Position numbers and translations under genes: made by a program. Shown piece after piece: positions 1 through 7,921 of a DNA stretch of 31,920 bases (position 1 is the first letter of the stretch; each line of letters opens with the position of its first letter). The notes beneath the pieces were generated by a model that was given only the letters and a program-made list of their open reading frames with translations, was not told the origin of the DNA and ran no database searches. The stretch is from CAZCJU01 sp964498965 (GTDB taxonomy: Bacteria > Bacillota > Clostridia > Oscillospirales > CAG-272), in assembly GCA_964498965.1 (NCBI GenBank), contig CAZCJU010000015.1, forward strand, positions 1 to 31,920. Reading direction: 5' to 3'.

Positions 1-218
1 AACCCGATCCGGACATATATCTGTTGGGTGCGGAGCGGCTCGGCATATCTCCACAGCACTGTCTTGTCGTCGAGGACGCAAAAAACGGTATACTTTCGGC
101 TGTTGCGGCGGGTATGCGTTCGCTCGGAGTTACAACATCGTTTTCGGCAGACGAATTGAGAACACTCGGAGCGACATACATAGCCGATACGACGGAAGCT
201 TTGGAAGAATTACTGTAA
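1..218 (+). CDS. HAD-superfamily hydrolase, beta-phosphoglucomutase-like (3' end only)
   Basis: This is the C-terminal part of a gene that begins before the window; the first complete codon is at base 3. The visible protein opens PDPDIYLLGAERLGI, the conserved stretch after the motif III lysine of HAD subfamily IA phosphatases and beta-phosphoglucomutases. It continues with VVEDAKNGI, the motif IV acidic pair (Glu-Asp) that helps bind the catalytic Mg2+. The remaining segment is the usual Rossmann-fold end, including a GVTTSF stretch. Family members hydrolyse or isomerise sugar phosphates and other small phosphorylated metabolites in the cytoplasm; the substrate cannot be told from this fragment. 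The TAA stop shares a base with the ATG of the next gene, so the two are probably co-translated. The family is clear, the specific enzyme is not. Confidence 0.85.
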   Translation, partial: PDPDIYLLGAERLGISPQHCLVVEDAKNGILSAVAAGMRSLGVTTSFSADELRTLGATYIADTTEALEELL

Positions 219-1516
219 TGGTAGAAGTTAGATATGTAGCTCCGCATTCGATCGCACACCGTCACGGGATCGAGGCGGGCGATATGATCATAGAAATAAA
301 TTCGCACGTCATAAACGACGTTTTGGATTACCGTTTTTACCTTACCGAAAAGCACGTAAAGATAAAGTTGCACCGAGGTGCGGAGCTTTTCGACGTTGAG
401 ATAAGCAAGGGCGAATACGACGACATAGGACTGGAATTCGAAACGTACTTAATGGATAAAAAGCATTGTTGCAAAAACAAATGCATATTCTGTTTTATCG
501 ATCAGATGCCGAAGGGTTGTCGCGACACGCTGTATTTTAAGGACGACGACAGCCGTTTATCCTATCTTATGGGAAATTACGTCACGCTCACGAATTTATC
601 GGACGAGGACATAGATCGCATCATTAAAATGCGTTTATCGCCGCTTAATATCTCGGTTCACACAACAAATCCGCAGTTGCGTGTATTCATGATGAAAAAC
701 CCCCGTGCGGCGGAAATCATGGACGTTATGAAGCGATTACACGACGGCGGGATCTCCATGAACGGACAGATAGTTTTGTGTCGAAATATAAACGACGGAG
801 CGGAGCTTGAGCGTTCCATGTGCGATCTTGCGTCGCTTTATCCGTACATGGTATCCGTTTCGATCGTTCCGTGCGGTCTTACCGACTGTCGGGACGGGCT
901 TTATCCGATAGAGCCGTTTGACAGGCATTCGAGTGAGGCGGTCGTACGACAGGTAGAGAGCTTCGCCGATGAATGTCTTGCAAAATACGGCGAGCGGATA
1001 TTTTACTGCGGAGATGAATTTTACATAAACGCCGGTCTTGAATTTCACCCGAGCGAATACTACGGCGATTTTTCACAGCTTGAAAACGGTGTCGGAATGA
1101 TCACCGATTTTACAGACGGCTTTCTTTACGAGCTTGAGGGCAGAGAAAACGACGGGGTGAAAAGAGAGCTTTCTGCGGCAACGGGCAAGGCGGCGTATCC
1201 TTACATAAAAAACGCACTTGACAAGTTGCACGAGCGGTTCACGGATACAAAAGTGCATTTATACGAGATAGAAAACGATTTTTTCGGAAAAAACATAACC
1301 GTTGCGGGACTTATCACGGGCAGCGATCTGATAAAGCAATTAAAAGGCAAGCCTTTGGGACAGCGTTTGATACTGCCGTCGGTCATGCTTCGTTCCGACG
1401 GAGATCTGTTTCTTGACGGGATAAGCGTTTCCGAATTGAGCGAGGCACTCGGCGTGCCTGTAGATATAACCGACAGCACGGGCGAGGGACTTATAAATAC
1501 TGTGATCGGAGAATAA
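218..1516 (+). CDS. DUF512 family protein: PDZ domain plus radical-SAM-like Cys motif
   Basis: A 432-aa protein of the DUF512 family, common in Clostridia and often next to der, as here. Residues 1-66 form a PDZ-like domain (APHSIAHRHGIEAGD, then IIEINSH). Next come Cys85-x3-Cys89-x2-Cys92 (CKNKCIFC), the CxxxCxxC arrangement that holds the 4Fe-4S cluster of radical-SAM enzymes, and the family hallmark FIDQMPKGCRDTLYFKDDDS. The segment NISVHTTNP fits the TIM-barrel core, followed by the DUF512 region. A radical-SAM reaction is expected from the fold, but substrate and pathway are not established for the family. The ATG at 218 overlaps the preceding stop by one base, and der begins 3 nt after its stop, so this is an operon with der and plsY. 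Length is normal. Confidence 0.93.
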   Translation: MVEVRYVAPHSIAHRHGIEAGDMIIEINSHVINDVLDYRFYLTEKHVKIKLHRGAELFDVEISKGEYDDIGLEFETYLMDKKHCCKNKCIFCFIDQMPKGCRDTLYFKDDDSRLSYLMGNYVTLTNLSDEDIDRIIKMRLSPLNISVHTTNPQLRVFMMKNPRAAEIMDVMKRLHDGGISMNGQIVLCRNINDGAELERSMCDLASLYPYMVSVSIVPCGLTDCRDGLYPIEPFDRHSSEAVVRQVESFADECLAKYGERIFYCGDEFYINAGLEFHPSEYYGDFSQLENGVGMITDFTDGFLYELEGRENDGVKRELSAATGKAAYPYIKNALDKLHERFTDTKVHLYEIENDFFGKNITVAGLITGSDLIKQLKGKPLGQRLILPSVMLRSDGDLFLDGISVSELSEALGVPVDITDSTGEGLINTVIGE

Positions 1517-1518
1517 CA

Positions 1519-2847
1519 ATGTCAAAACCTATTGTTGCCATCGTCGGTCGTCCGAACGTGGGCAAAAGCACGCTTTTCAACAAGCTTGCGGGAGAGCGTA
1601 TTTCCATAGTCGAGGACACGCCCGGCGTTACACGTGACAGAATATTCGCACAGACGCAATGGTGCGGACGCACGCTTACCATAATCGACACGGGCGGAAT
1701 AGAGCCAAAAACCGACGACATGATATTGAAGCACATGAGAGATCAGGCACAGCTGGCGATCGAAATGGCGGACGTAATAGTTTTCATGACCGATGTACGT
1801 GCCGGCTTAACAGCCGACGACCGAGATATCGCCGTTATGCTTCAAAAGAGCCGCAAGCCCATCGTGCTTTGCGTAAACAAGATAGATTCCATAGGACAGC
1901 TTCCCTACGAGTATTACGAATTTTACGAACTCGGATTTTCGTCCGACCCCATAGCACTTTCCTCCGTTCACGGCACAGGCACAGGAGATCTGCTCGATGC
2001 GGTGCTTGAATGCTGTCCGGACAACGGCGAGGAAAGCGAGGACGAGGACGAAATCAAGGTTGCCGTTGTGGGCAAGCCGAATGCGGGAAAAAGCTCGCTT
2101 GTAAACAGGGTGCTGGGACAGGAGCGAATGATAGTATCGGACATTGCCGGAACCACGAGAGATGCGGTCGACAGCCATATTGAAAACGAATACGGCAAAT
2201 TCTGTTTTATCGACACTGCGGGAATACGAAGAAGTGCTAAAATAAGCGACAACATAGAAAAATACAGTGTTATCCGTGCGAAAGCTGCGATCGAGCGTGC
2301 CGACGTTTGTCTGATAATGATAGACGCAACGGAAGGCGTAACGGAGCAGGACGAGCGGGTCGCCGGGCTTGCACACGATGCGGGGAAGCCGTCTGTAATA
2401 GTAATAAACAAATGGGATCTCGCACAGAGTGACGAAAAAAACACCGTTGAATACACGAAAAAGGTAATGACCGCTCTTTCGTACATGACCTACGCTCCCG
2501 TCGTTTACATTTCGGCAAGGACGGGACAGCGTGTAAACAAACTGTACGAACATATAAAATACGTATGCGAGCAATCGAGGCTTCGCATATCCACGGGTAT
2601 GCTGAACGACGTGCTGGCAGATGCCATAGGCAAGGTACAACCTCCCTCCGATAAGGGCAGACGCCTCAAGATATATTACATGACGCAGCCGTCCGTATCG
2701 CCTCCGTCGTTTGTGATTTTCTGCAACGACGAAAAGCTGTTCCATTTTTCATATCGACGTTATTTGGAAAATTGTCTGCGTCAGGTATTCGGCTTCAACG
2801 GCACCCCGATACGCATTACGGTGCGTGAAAGAGGTGACGATAAATGA
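1519..2847 (+). CDS. der: Ribosome-assembly GTPase Der (EngA)
   Basis: A 442-aa double-GTPase acting in late 50S ribosomal subunit assembly in the cytoplasm. First G domain: P-loop GRPNVGKST (10-18), DTGG (57-60), NKID (120-123). Second G domain: GKPNAGKSS (185-193), DTAG (232-235), NKWD (297-300). An acidic linker (EESEDEDE) separates them. The C-terminal KH-like domain carries the usual KIYYMTQ and PPSFVIFCND motifs. Every nucleotide-binding motif is intact, the length is typical, and the gene is expected to be essential. A Shine-Dalgarno GGAG lies 7 nt before the ATG. Its TGA overlaps the plsY start as ATGA, indicating translational coupling. Confidence 0.98.
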   Translation: MSKPIVAIVGRPNVGKSTLFNKLAGERISIVEDTPGVTRDRIFAQTQWCGRTLTIIDTGGIEPKTDDMILKHMRDQAQLAIEMADVIVFMTDVRAGLTADDRDIAVMLQKSRKPIVLCVNKIDSIGQLPYEYYEFYELGFSSDPIALSSVHGTGTGDLLDAVLECCPDNGEESEDEDEIKVAVVGKPNAGKSSLVNRVLGQERMIVSDIAGTTRDAVDSHIENEYGKFCFIDTAGIRRSAKISDNIEKYSVIRAKAAIERADVCLIMIDATEGVTEQDERVAGLAHDAGKPSVIVINKWDLAQSDEKNTVEYTKKVMTALSYMTYAPVVYISARTGQRVNKLYEHIKYVCEQSRLRISTGMLNDVLADAIGKVQPPSDKGRRLKIYYMTQPSVSPPSFVIFCNDEKLFHFSYRRYLENCLRQVFGFNGTPIRITVRERGDDK

Positions 2848-4118
2848 ACAACGGTATATTTTCCGCCGGTTCGGGTTGGGATGTACTTTTCATCGGTATG
2901 CTTTTATGTGCCGCAATCGGATATTTTTGTGGTTCGGTCAATTTTGCCGTAATAATTTCGAAATTAAAATACAAGCAGGACATTCGCACGATCGGAAGCG
3001 GAAATGCAGGCATGACGAATATGCTTCGTGCTTACGGAAAGGGTGCGGCGGTGCTTACGCTTGCGGGCGACATCGGCAAGACTGTCCTTTCATGCTTCAT
3101 AGGCTCGCTGCTTTTAGGTGAGAGCGGTGCATATCTTGCGGGACTTTTCTGCATGGTAGGTCACGTCAAGCCGATATTTTTCGATTTCAAGGGCGGCAAG
3201 GGCTTTTTGACTTTACTTGCCACCGCTCTGTACTGCAATCCGATAGTCTGTCTTATTTTACTTACGTTTTTCGTCATAATAGTATCGTTTACGAAATACA
3301 TTTCGCTCGGCTCGATGATCTTCGCACTTTTCTATCCCATAATACTTTCTCGTTTTTCCGAGCCGAACATAATAATCACGCTTTGCTCGCTTATCTCCGC
3401 CGTTATCGTGCTGATATCTCACAAAGAAAACATCAAGCGTCTGAGAAACGGCAACGAAAACAAAATACACTTGGGCAAAGACGGAGCTTATCTCAACAAA
3501 GGTGTTCTCATTGTCCTCAACATCGCACTCACGGCGATCACGGTCGGCTGTATTTTCCTCAAGATATCCTCCGTAAACGGGGCATGGGAAAGACGGTGCG
3601 AAGCGGCGATATGCGGTGACTACTCGTACTCGCAAATACAGTTAAGGTACATTTACATAGACTGTGCCGACGGATATATTTCAAACGAGGAAAACGCCGA
3701 CACGGAGCTTGTGAAGAATTACGACAAAACGAAGCCGTATCATGAGCAGTACCTCTCAAACGGCGAAAGCTATGCGGACTTTTTCATGAAATTGGCAAAG
3801 GAGCGTGCCGAGTACCTTCTGACCTACCGTTCCGCCGCCGAGGCAAGCGGTTGTGCTTTGCCGTCGGAATATCAGCTTGAAAGTCGTTTTTCGTCATTAA
3901 ACGAAGCGGTCGAAGCATCCGGGCTTGAAGAGGCATATTATATTTTGGACACTTACGGAGCGGGAATGAAAAGATCCGACATAACCTCCGTTCTGTCTGA
4001 CGAATGTTACATCGGACTTTATATATCGCAAAGCGACGAAGATCCCGCACTCAAAGCAAGCAACTACACCGTTACCTTTAACGAAAAAGCGATTTCGAAA
4101 ATACTCGAAAAGTATTGA
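2844..4118 (+). CDS. plsY: PlsY acyl-phosphate:glycerol-3-phosphate acyltransferase with a C-terminal SurA-N-like extension
   Basis: Residues 1-210 are a complete PlsY, the integral-membrane enzyme that moves an acyl group from acyl-phosphate to glycerol-3-phosphate in the first step of phospholipid synthesis. All three motifs are visible: GSGNAGMTNM (51-60), GHVKPIFFDFKGGKG (106-120) and HKENIKRLRNG (193-203). PlsY is usually about 200 aa; this protein has 424. After the enzyme come an extra hydrophobic segment (about 219-240) and a soluble domain of about 185 aa. That domain contains DKTKPYHEQ, YADFFMKLAKERAEYLL and LDTYGAGMKRSD, resembling the N-terminal chaperone domain (SurA_N type) of clostridial peptidyl-prolyl isomerases, but with no PPIase domain. 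PlsY's C-terminus is normally cytoplasmic, so the added segment would put this domain outside. SD GAGGTG precedes the ATG. The enzyme call is firm; the extension's identity is inferred from pattern. Confidence 0.93.
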   Translation: MNNGIFSAGSGWDVLFIGMLLCAAIGYFCGSVNFAVIISKLKYKQDIRTIGSGNAGMTNMLRAYGKGAAVLTLAGDIGKTVLSCFIGSLLLGESGAYLAGLFCMVGHVKPIFFDFKGGKGFLTLLATALYCNPIVCLILLTFFVIIVSFTKYISLGSMIFALFYPIILSRFSEPNIIITLCSLISAVIVLISHKENIKRLRNGNENKIHLGKDGAYLNKGVLIVLNIALTAITVGCIFLKISSVNGAWERRCEAAICGDYSYSQIQLRYIYIDCADGYISNEENADTELVKNYDKTKPYHEQYLSNGESYADFFMKLAKERAEYLLTYRSAAEASGCALPSEYQLESRFSSLNEAVEASGLEEAYYILDTYGAGMKRSDITSVLSDECYIGLYISQSDEDPALKASNYTVTFNEKAISKILEKY

Positions 4119-4913
4119 TCATTCCGTCGTACCTTGCGGACAGAAATACGTACCGACATCTCTGCCTTCAACTATATCGTATATAACCTCGGGATTCGAA
4201 CCGCTTGCTATCACCATGGCAATTCCTTTTTCCGTCACCATAGCGGCACTTTCGAGCTTTGTTATCATTCCTCCGGTGCCTCGGCTCGTGCCGGCACCGC
4301 CCGCCATGGCGAATATATTTTCGTCTACCTTGCGAACTCTTTTCAACAGCACTGCGTCGTCGTGTTCTCTGGGATTTTTGTCGTATAAGCCCTCGATATC
4401 GGTAAGATTTATCAAAATATCCGCATCGCACAGCAATGCGACGTAAGCGGACAGAATATCGTTTCCTCCGAATTTCAAGCCTTGATATGAAACAGAGTCG
4501 TTTTCGTTCACTATCGGTATTATGCCCATATCGATCAAAGTCCTGAAGGTACTGTATGCGTTTTCCTTCGTTTCCTCGTTGTCGATAACGAATTTAGTCA
4601 AAAGTATTTGGGCGACCTTGTGACCGAAGCCTGTGAAAAATCTATCGTACATTTTCATCAGCTCCGCCTGACCTACCGAGGACAATGCCTGTTTTTCGTT
4701 GAGCGTAACGGGTCTGCCATCGTAGCCCGTCTTTGCTATTCCGGCAGATACGGCACCCGATGACACAAGCACCACCTCCGCACCTCTGTTCTTAATATCC
4801 GACAGGACACACGACAGCTTTTCCATACGGCGAAGATTCAGGCTTCCTGTGTCATAGGTCAACGTCGACGTGCCGACCTTCACGATTATTCTTTTATACA
4901 ATATATCAGACAT
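4119..4913 (-). CDS. proB: Glutamate 5-kinase, short form without PUA domain
   Basis: A 264-aa amino-acid kinase catalysing ATP-dependent phosphorylation of glutamate, the first step of proline synthesis. Visible features are the N-terminal KVGTSTLT, the glycine-rich VLVSSGAVSAGI, the substrate-binding VNENDSVS, the FGGNDILSAYVA segment, LTDIEGLYDKNP and the nucleotide-binding GTGGMITKLESA. E. coli ProB is about 367 aa with a C-terminal PUA domain; this one ends after the kinase fold, a form also seen in other Firmicutes. The usual partner proA is not adjacent. A strong promoter lies upstream, and GAGG sits about 5 nt before the ATG. Its stop codon abuts the plsY stop with no intervening base. 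Confidence 0.95.
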   Translation of the reverse strand: MSDILYKRIIVKVGTSTLTYDTGSLNLRRMEKLSCVLSDIKNRGAEVVLVSSGAVSAGIAKTGYDGRPVTLNEKQALSSVGQAELMKMYDRFFTGFGHKVAQILLTKFVIDNEETKENAYSTFRTLIDMGIIPIVNENDSVSYQGLKFGGNDILSAYVALLCDADILINLTDIEGLYDKNPREHDDAVLLKRVRKVDENIFAMAGGAGTSRGTGGMITKLESAAMVTEKGIAMVIASGSNPEVIYDIVEGRDVGTYFCPQGTTE

Positions 4914-4987
4914 AGCGACCTCACTCGTTTATTCATAGAGCCGTTATATAACAGCCCGTCGTAAGCTTAATTTCACGATCGATTCAC

Positions 4988-5016
4988 ATTATACAACACA
5001 AAGCGAACAAAGTCAA
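4988..5016 (-). promoter_or_regulatory. Sigma-70-type promoter for proB
   Basis: Read on the minus strand, TTGACT (5011-5016) is followed by a 17-nt spacer and a perfect TATAAT (4988-4993). Transcription would start near 4981, giving a leader of about 68 nt before the proB ATG at 4913. I see no riboswitch or T-box structure in that leader. The divergent zapA gene starts at 5061; no equally good promoter for it is visible. Confidence 0.8.
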
Positions 5017-5060
5017 GAGATAAACCGATTTTTTGTATACCACGAAAGGACGTTTGGAAA

Positions 5061-5348
5061 ATGAAACAAAAATATGTCGTTACCATTGCGGGCATGACCT
5101 TCAACGTACTCAGCGACGACGACGAGAGCTTCACCTACGAAGTGGCAAGCACCGTAAACTCGAAAATAAGCAATCTTGTACTTCAAAATACGAGTTGCAC
5201 CAAACTGAAAGCGGCAACGCTTGTCGCCCTCGATTACTGCGCGGAAGCCAAAAAGCTGACATGGGAAAAAGAAAAGCTCGAAGAAAAGATAAAAAAGCTT
5301 GAACGTGAGCTTGCACGCGAAAAGCGGAAAGCGGGCAGTGATGACTGA
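5061..5348 (+). CDS. zapA: Cell-division protein ZapA
   Basis: A 95-aa ZapA-type protein. It begins with the family pattern KYVVTIAGMTFNVLSDDD, a short beta-hairpin head, followed by a helical region that from about residue 68 becomes a strongly charged coiled coil (KLTWEKEKLEEKIKKLEREL). ZapA forms tetramers that bundle FtsZ filaments at the division site. SD AAAGGA lies about 10 nt before the ATG. Its last codons overlap the next gene, a U32 peptidase, by 8 nt; zapA followed by a U32 gene is a recurrent clostridial arrangement. Length is normal. Confidence 0.88.
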   Translation: MKQKYVVTIAGMTFNVLSDDDESFTYEVASTVNSKISNLVLQNTSCTKLKAATLVALDYCAEAKKLTWEKEKLEEKIKKLERELAREKRKAGSDD

Positions 5349-7464
5349 GTTGCCCTCGTTGCTTCTTCCCGTCGGAACACATGAGGCACTTGATGCCGCA
5401 CTCGCCGCAGGTGCGGACGAGGTATATTTCGGGTGTAAATCGTTCAACGCCCGAATGCGTGCCGACAATTTCGGCAACGACGAAATAGCCGATATCATTA
5501 CAAAATGTCATTTCTTCGGCGTATCGGCGAACGTTACATTGAACACTGCGATATATGACAAGGAATACGACGAAATGCTTTCGCTCGTCGAGCTTCTCTA
5601 CAAAAGCGACATCGACAGTCTGATAGTTGCCGACCTCGGTGCGGCATACGAGATAAAAAAGCGTTTTCCCGACCTGCGGCTTCACGCAAGTACTCAATGC
5701 TCATGCCACAACGCTTCCGGAGCAAAGCTCTTAAGCTCGCTCGGTTTTTCCCGCATCGTACTTGCACGCGAATGCTCGTTCGGCGATATCGTTTTGACCA
5801 AACGGGCGTGTCCCGACATGGAATACGAAATATTTGTACACGGAGCTCACTGTGTTTGTCATTCGGGTATGTGTTCGCTGTCGGCTTGCATGGGCGGAAG
5901 AAGCGGAAACAGGGGCGAATGCGCACAGCCTTGCCGTCAGCCCGACATCGACGGAAAATACAGGCTTTCGCTCAAGGATATGTGTTTGGCTTCGTATATT
6001 CCGAGAATAATCGAGGCAGGTGTTTCTTCGCTTAAGATCGAGGGACGAATGAAATCGCCCGAATACGTTTACACAGTAGGAAGGATCTACCGCCGTCTGC
6101 TTGACGAGCGACGCGGAGCCGAACCCGAGGAGCTTGACGCTTTATCGAAAATTTTTTCGAGAGGCGGTTTTACAGACGGCTATTTCACGCACAAATTGGG
6201 AGTCGGAATGCTCGGTGTTCGTTCCGAAAACGACAAAGCGGCAAGTAAGGATGCGGAGGCTACTGCGGCCTTTGAGTTAAAAAACGACCGTTGTCGTTTG
6301 CCTGTCGGCATGAGTGCGGAGCTTTGCCTCGGACGAAGCAGCCGACTTCAGCTGAGCTGTGAAACCGTAAACGGACGAGCCTGTGCCGTAGTTTACGGGG
6401 CAATGCCCGAGCAGGCGAAAACAGCTCCGCTTTCGCCCGAGCAGGCGATAAAAAACCTGTCAAAACTCGGTGCAACCCCGTTCTCCGTAAAGAGCGAGGA
6501 TATCTCTCTCATAATGGACGATGGGATATCGTTATCTCCCGCACAGATAAACTCGCTCAGGCGTACTGCAGTGGAAAAGCTCGTTTGTAGCATAGACACC
6601 GTAAAATATCCCGAGAGAAAAAAAAGTTCGTATCCCGCCTCTGCGACAGGCTCGGCGAAAAAACGAGCCGATCACACGCCGTCGGGCGGTATGTCGGCAC
6701 ATTTTACGCACGCTTGCTTTATCCCTCCGAGGATCTATCTCGGAATGTTTTCGCACGTATATCTTCCGCTTGAAGAGTATTTGCGGGCGGATGCGGAAAC
6801 ACGCAGTATAGTGGACGGGGTCGAATTTCCGTCGGTCGTGCTTGAGCATGAATTTGCCGATTTCGAGGATATGGCTGTCACCGCACAGCTGTCGGGTGCA
6901 AAGCACGCCTATATAAACAATCTCGGAACGTTGAATACGGCGATAAAATACGGCTACACGGTTCACGGTGGCTTGGGCTTAAATGCTTTCGGATACCACG
7001 ATGCCGAGTTGTGGGGACGCCTCGGCTGTACTGACGTGACGCTTTCGGCGGAACTGAAAGCGGCTCAGCTTGCTTCTGCAGCTCACAGCACCGAAATGAA
7101 AACAGGTGCGGCGGTATACGGAAAGCTCCCTGTAATGACGCTTGAAAAATGCATTATACGCGATATTGCAATGGAATGGAAAGCTCCCAACATCGACAAA
7201 TGCTCATACTGCGACAAAACGCCGTACACGTACTATACGGACAGGCTCGGCTGTAAGCTTCCCGTTCGTCGTACATTTTCGCACCGAAATGTGATGTATA
7301 ACGGTATACCGATATACATGGCAGACAAGTCGGAGCTTATCTGTGCCGAGCTTATCGGCGAACGGCATTTTTTCTTCACCGATGAAGAACCGATAAAATG
7401 TGCCGAGATCATCGACGCATACAGAATGAAAAGGGCAAGCGACGAGAACAAAAAGAGATTATAG
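5341..7464 (+). CDS. Peptidase U32 family protein, RlhA-like (23S rRNA hydroxylation)
   Basis: A 707-aa U32-family protein. The ATG at 5341 is chosen because it gives the family N-terminus LPSLLLPVGTHEALDAALAA; an in-frame start 42 nt upstream would only add an unconserved leader. The core has EVYFGCKSFNAR, HASTQCSCHN, the cysteine cluster FVHGAHCVCHSGMCSLSAC, RGECAQPCRQP and the helix SLKIEGRMKSPEYVY. A long C-terminal half follows, ending with paired cysteines (CSYCDKT). The best-studied relative, E. coli RlhA, is needed for hydroxylation of 23S rRNA C2501; other U32 proteins act in ubiquinone synthesis or were reported as collagenases. Many U32 proteins are near 400 aa, so this is the long form. 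It overlaps zapA by 8 nt and is followed by dut 13 nt downstream. The rRNA role is inference. Confidence 0.9.
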   Translation: MTELPSLLLPVGTHEALDAALAAGADEVYFGCKSFNARMRADNFGNDEIADIITKCHFFGVSANVTLNTAIYDKEYDEMLSLVELLYKSDIDSLIVADLGAAYEIKKRFPDLRLHASTQCSCHNASGAKLLSSLGFSRIVLARECSFGDIVLTKRACPDMEYEIFVHGAHCVCHSGMCSLSACMGGRSGNRGECAQPCRQPDIDGKYRLSLKDMCLASYIPRIIEAGVSSLKIEGRMKSPEYVYTVGRIYRRLLDERRGAEPEELDALSKIFSRGGFTDGYFTHKLGVGMLGVRSENDKAASKDAEATAAFELKNDRCRLPVGMSAELCLGRSSRLQLSCETVNGRACAVVYGAMPEQAKTAPLSPEQAIKNLSKLGATPFSVKSEDISLIMDDGISLSPAQINSLRRTAVEKLVCSIDTVKYPERKKSSYPASATGSAKKRADHTPSGGMSAHFTHACFIPPRIYLGMFSHVYLPLEEYLRADAETRSIVDGVEFPSVVLEHEFADFEDMAVTAQLSGAKHAYINNLGTLNTAIKYGYTVHGGLGLNAFGYHDAELWGRLGCTDVTLSAELKAAQLASAAHSTEMKTGAAVYGKLPVMTLEKCIIRDIAMEWKAPNIDKCSYCDKTPYTYYTDRLGCKLPVRRTFSHRNVMYNGIPIYMADKSELICAELIGERHFFFTDEEPIKCAEIIDAYRMKRASDENKKRL

Positions 7465-7477
7465 GTATACGACAAGT

Positions 7478-7915
7478 ATGAACGTTAAGATAAAATTATT
7501 GCACAAAAACGCTTCCGTACCTATGTACGGAAGCGAGAACTCATGCGGGGCGGATCTATACGCCTGCATCGATGAGCCGATCGTCATCGAGCCTATGCAG
7601 AGGGTTAGGATACCGACGGGAATAGCGATAGAATGCGACAGAAACGATATTGCCGCACTGATATTCGCCCGTTCCGGCTTATCAAGCAAGCACGGCATCG
7701 CTCTTGCCAACGGTGTCGGCGTTGTTGACAGCGATTATCGGGGCGAGATCTTGGTATCGGCAGTCAACCTATCAGGCGAGCCGTATACCGTTCAAAGCGG
7801 CGAACGCATAGCCCAGCTGGTCTTCGTGCCGAGCATAAGGGGCGATTTTTCCGTTGTCGATGAGCTTTGCGACACGGCACGAGGGGATGGCGGCTTCGGT
7901 TCTACCGGCAAATGA
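7478..7915 (+). CDS. dut: dUTP diphosphatase (dUTPase)
   Basis: A 145-aa trimeric-type dUTPase that hydrolyses dUTP to dUMP and pyrophosphate, keeping uracil out of DNA and supplying dUMP for dTMP synthesis. All five family motifs are present: CGADLYA (1), ARSGLSSKHGIAL (2), GVGVVDSDYRGEI with the catalytic Asp (3), GERIAQLVF (4) and the glycine-rich RGDGGFGSTGK (5) that closes over the nucleotide. Length is typical. It lies 13 nt after the U32 gene and has only a weak SD (AGG far upstream), so expression probably depends on the upstream transcript. Its stop lies 6 nt from the stop of the oppositely oriented ydcF-like gene. Confidence 0.97.
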   Translation: MNVKIKLLHKNASVPMYGSENSCGADLYACIDEPIVIEPMQRVRIPTGIAIECDRNDIAALIFARSGLSSKHGIALANGVGVVDSDYRGEILVSAVNLSGEPYTVQSGERIAQLVFVPSIRGDFSVVDELCDTARGDGGFGSTGK

Positions 7916-7921
7916 ACGAAA

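Noticed and set aside
1807..2745. A 312-codon open frame on the minus strand opposite der
   Set aside because: It lies wholly inside the strongly conserved der gene, has no SD, and its translation shows no domain; a shadow frame.
4914..5060. A T-box or proline-responsive leader before proB
   Set aside because: The 68-nt leader has no T-box sequence, no terminator hairpin and no run of proline codons.
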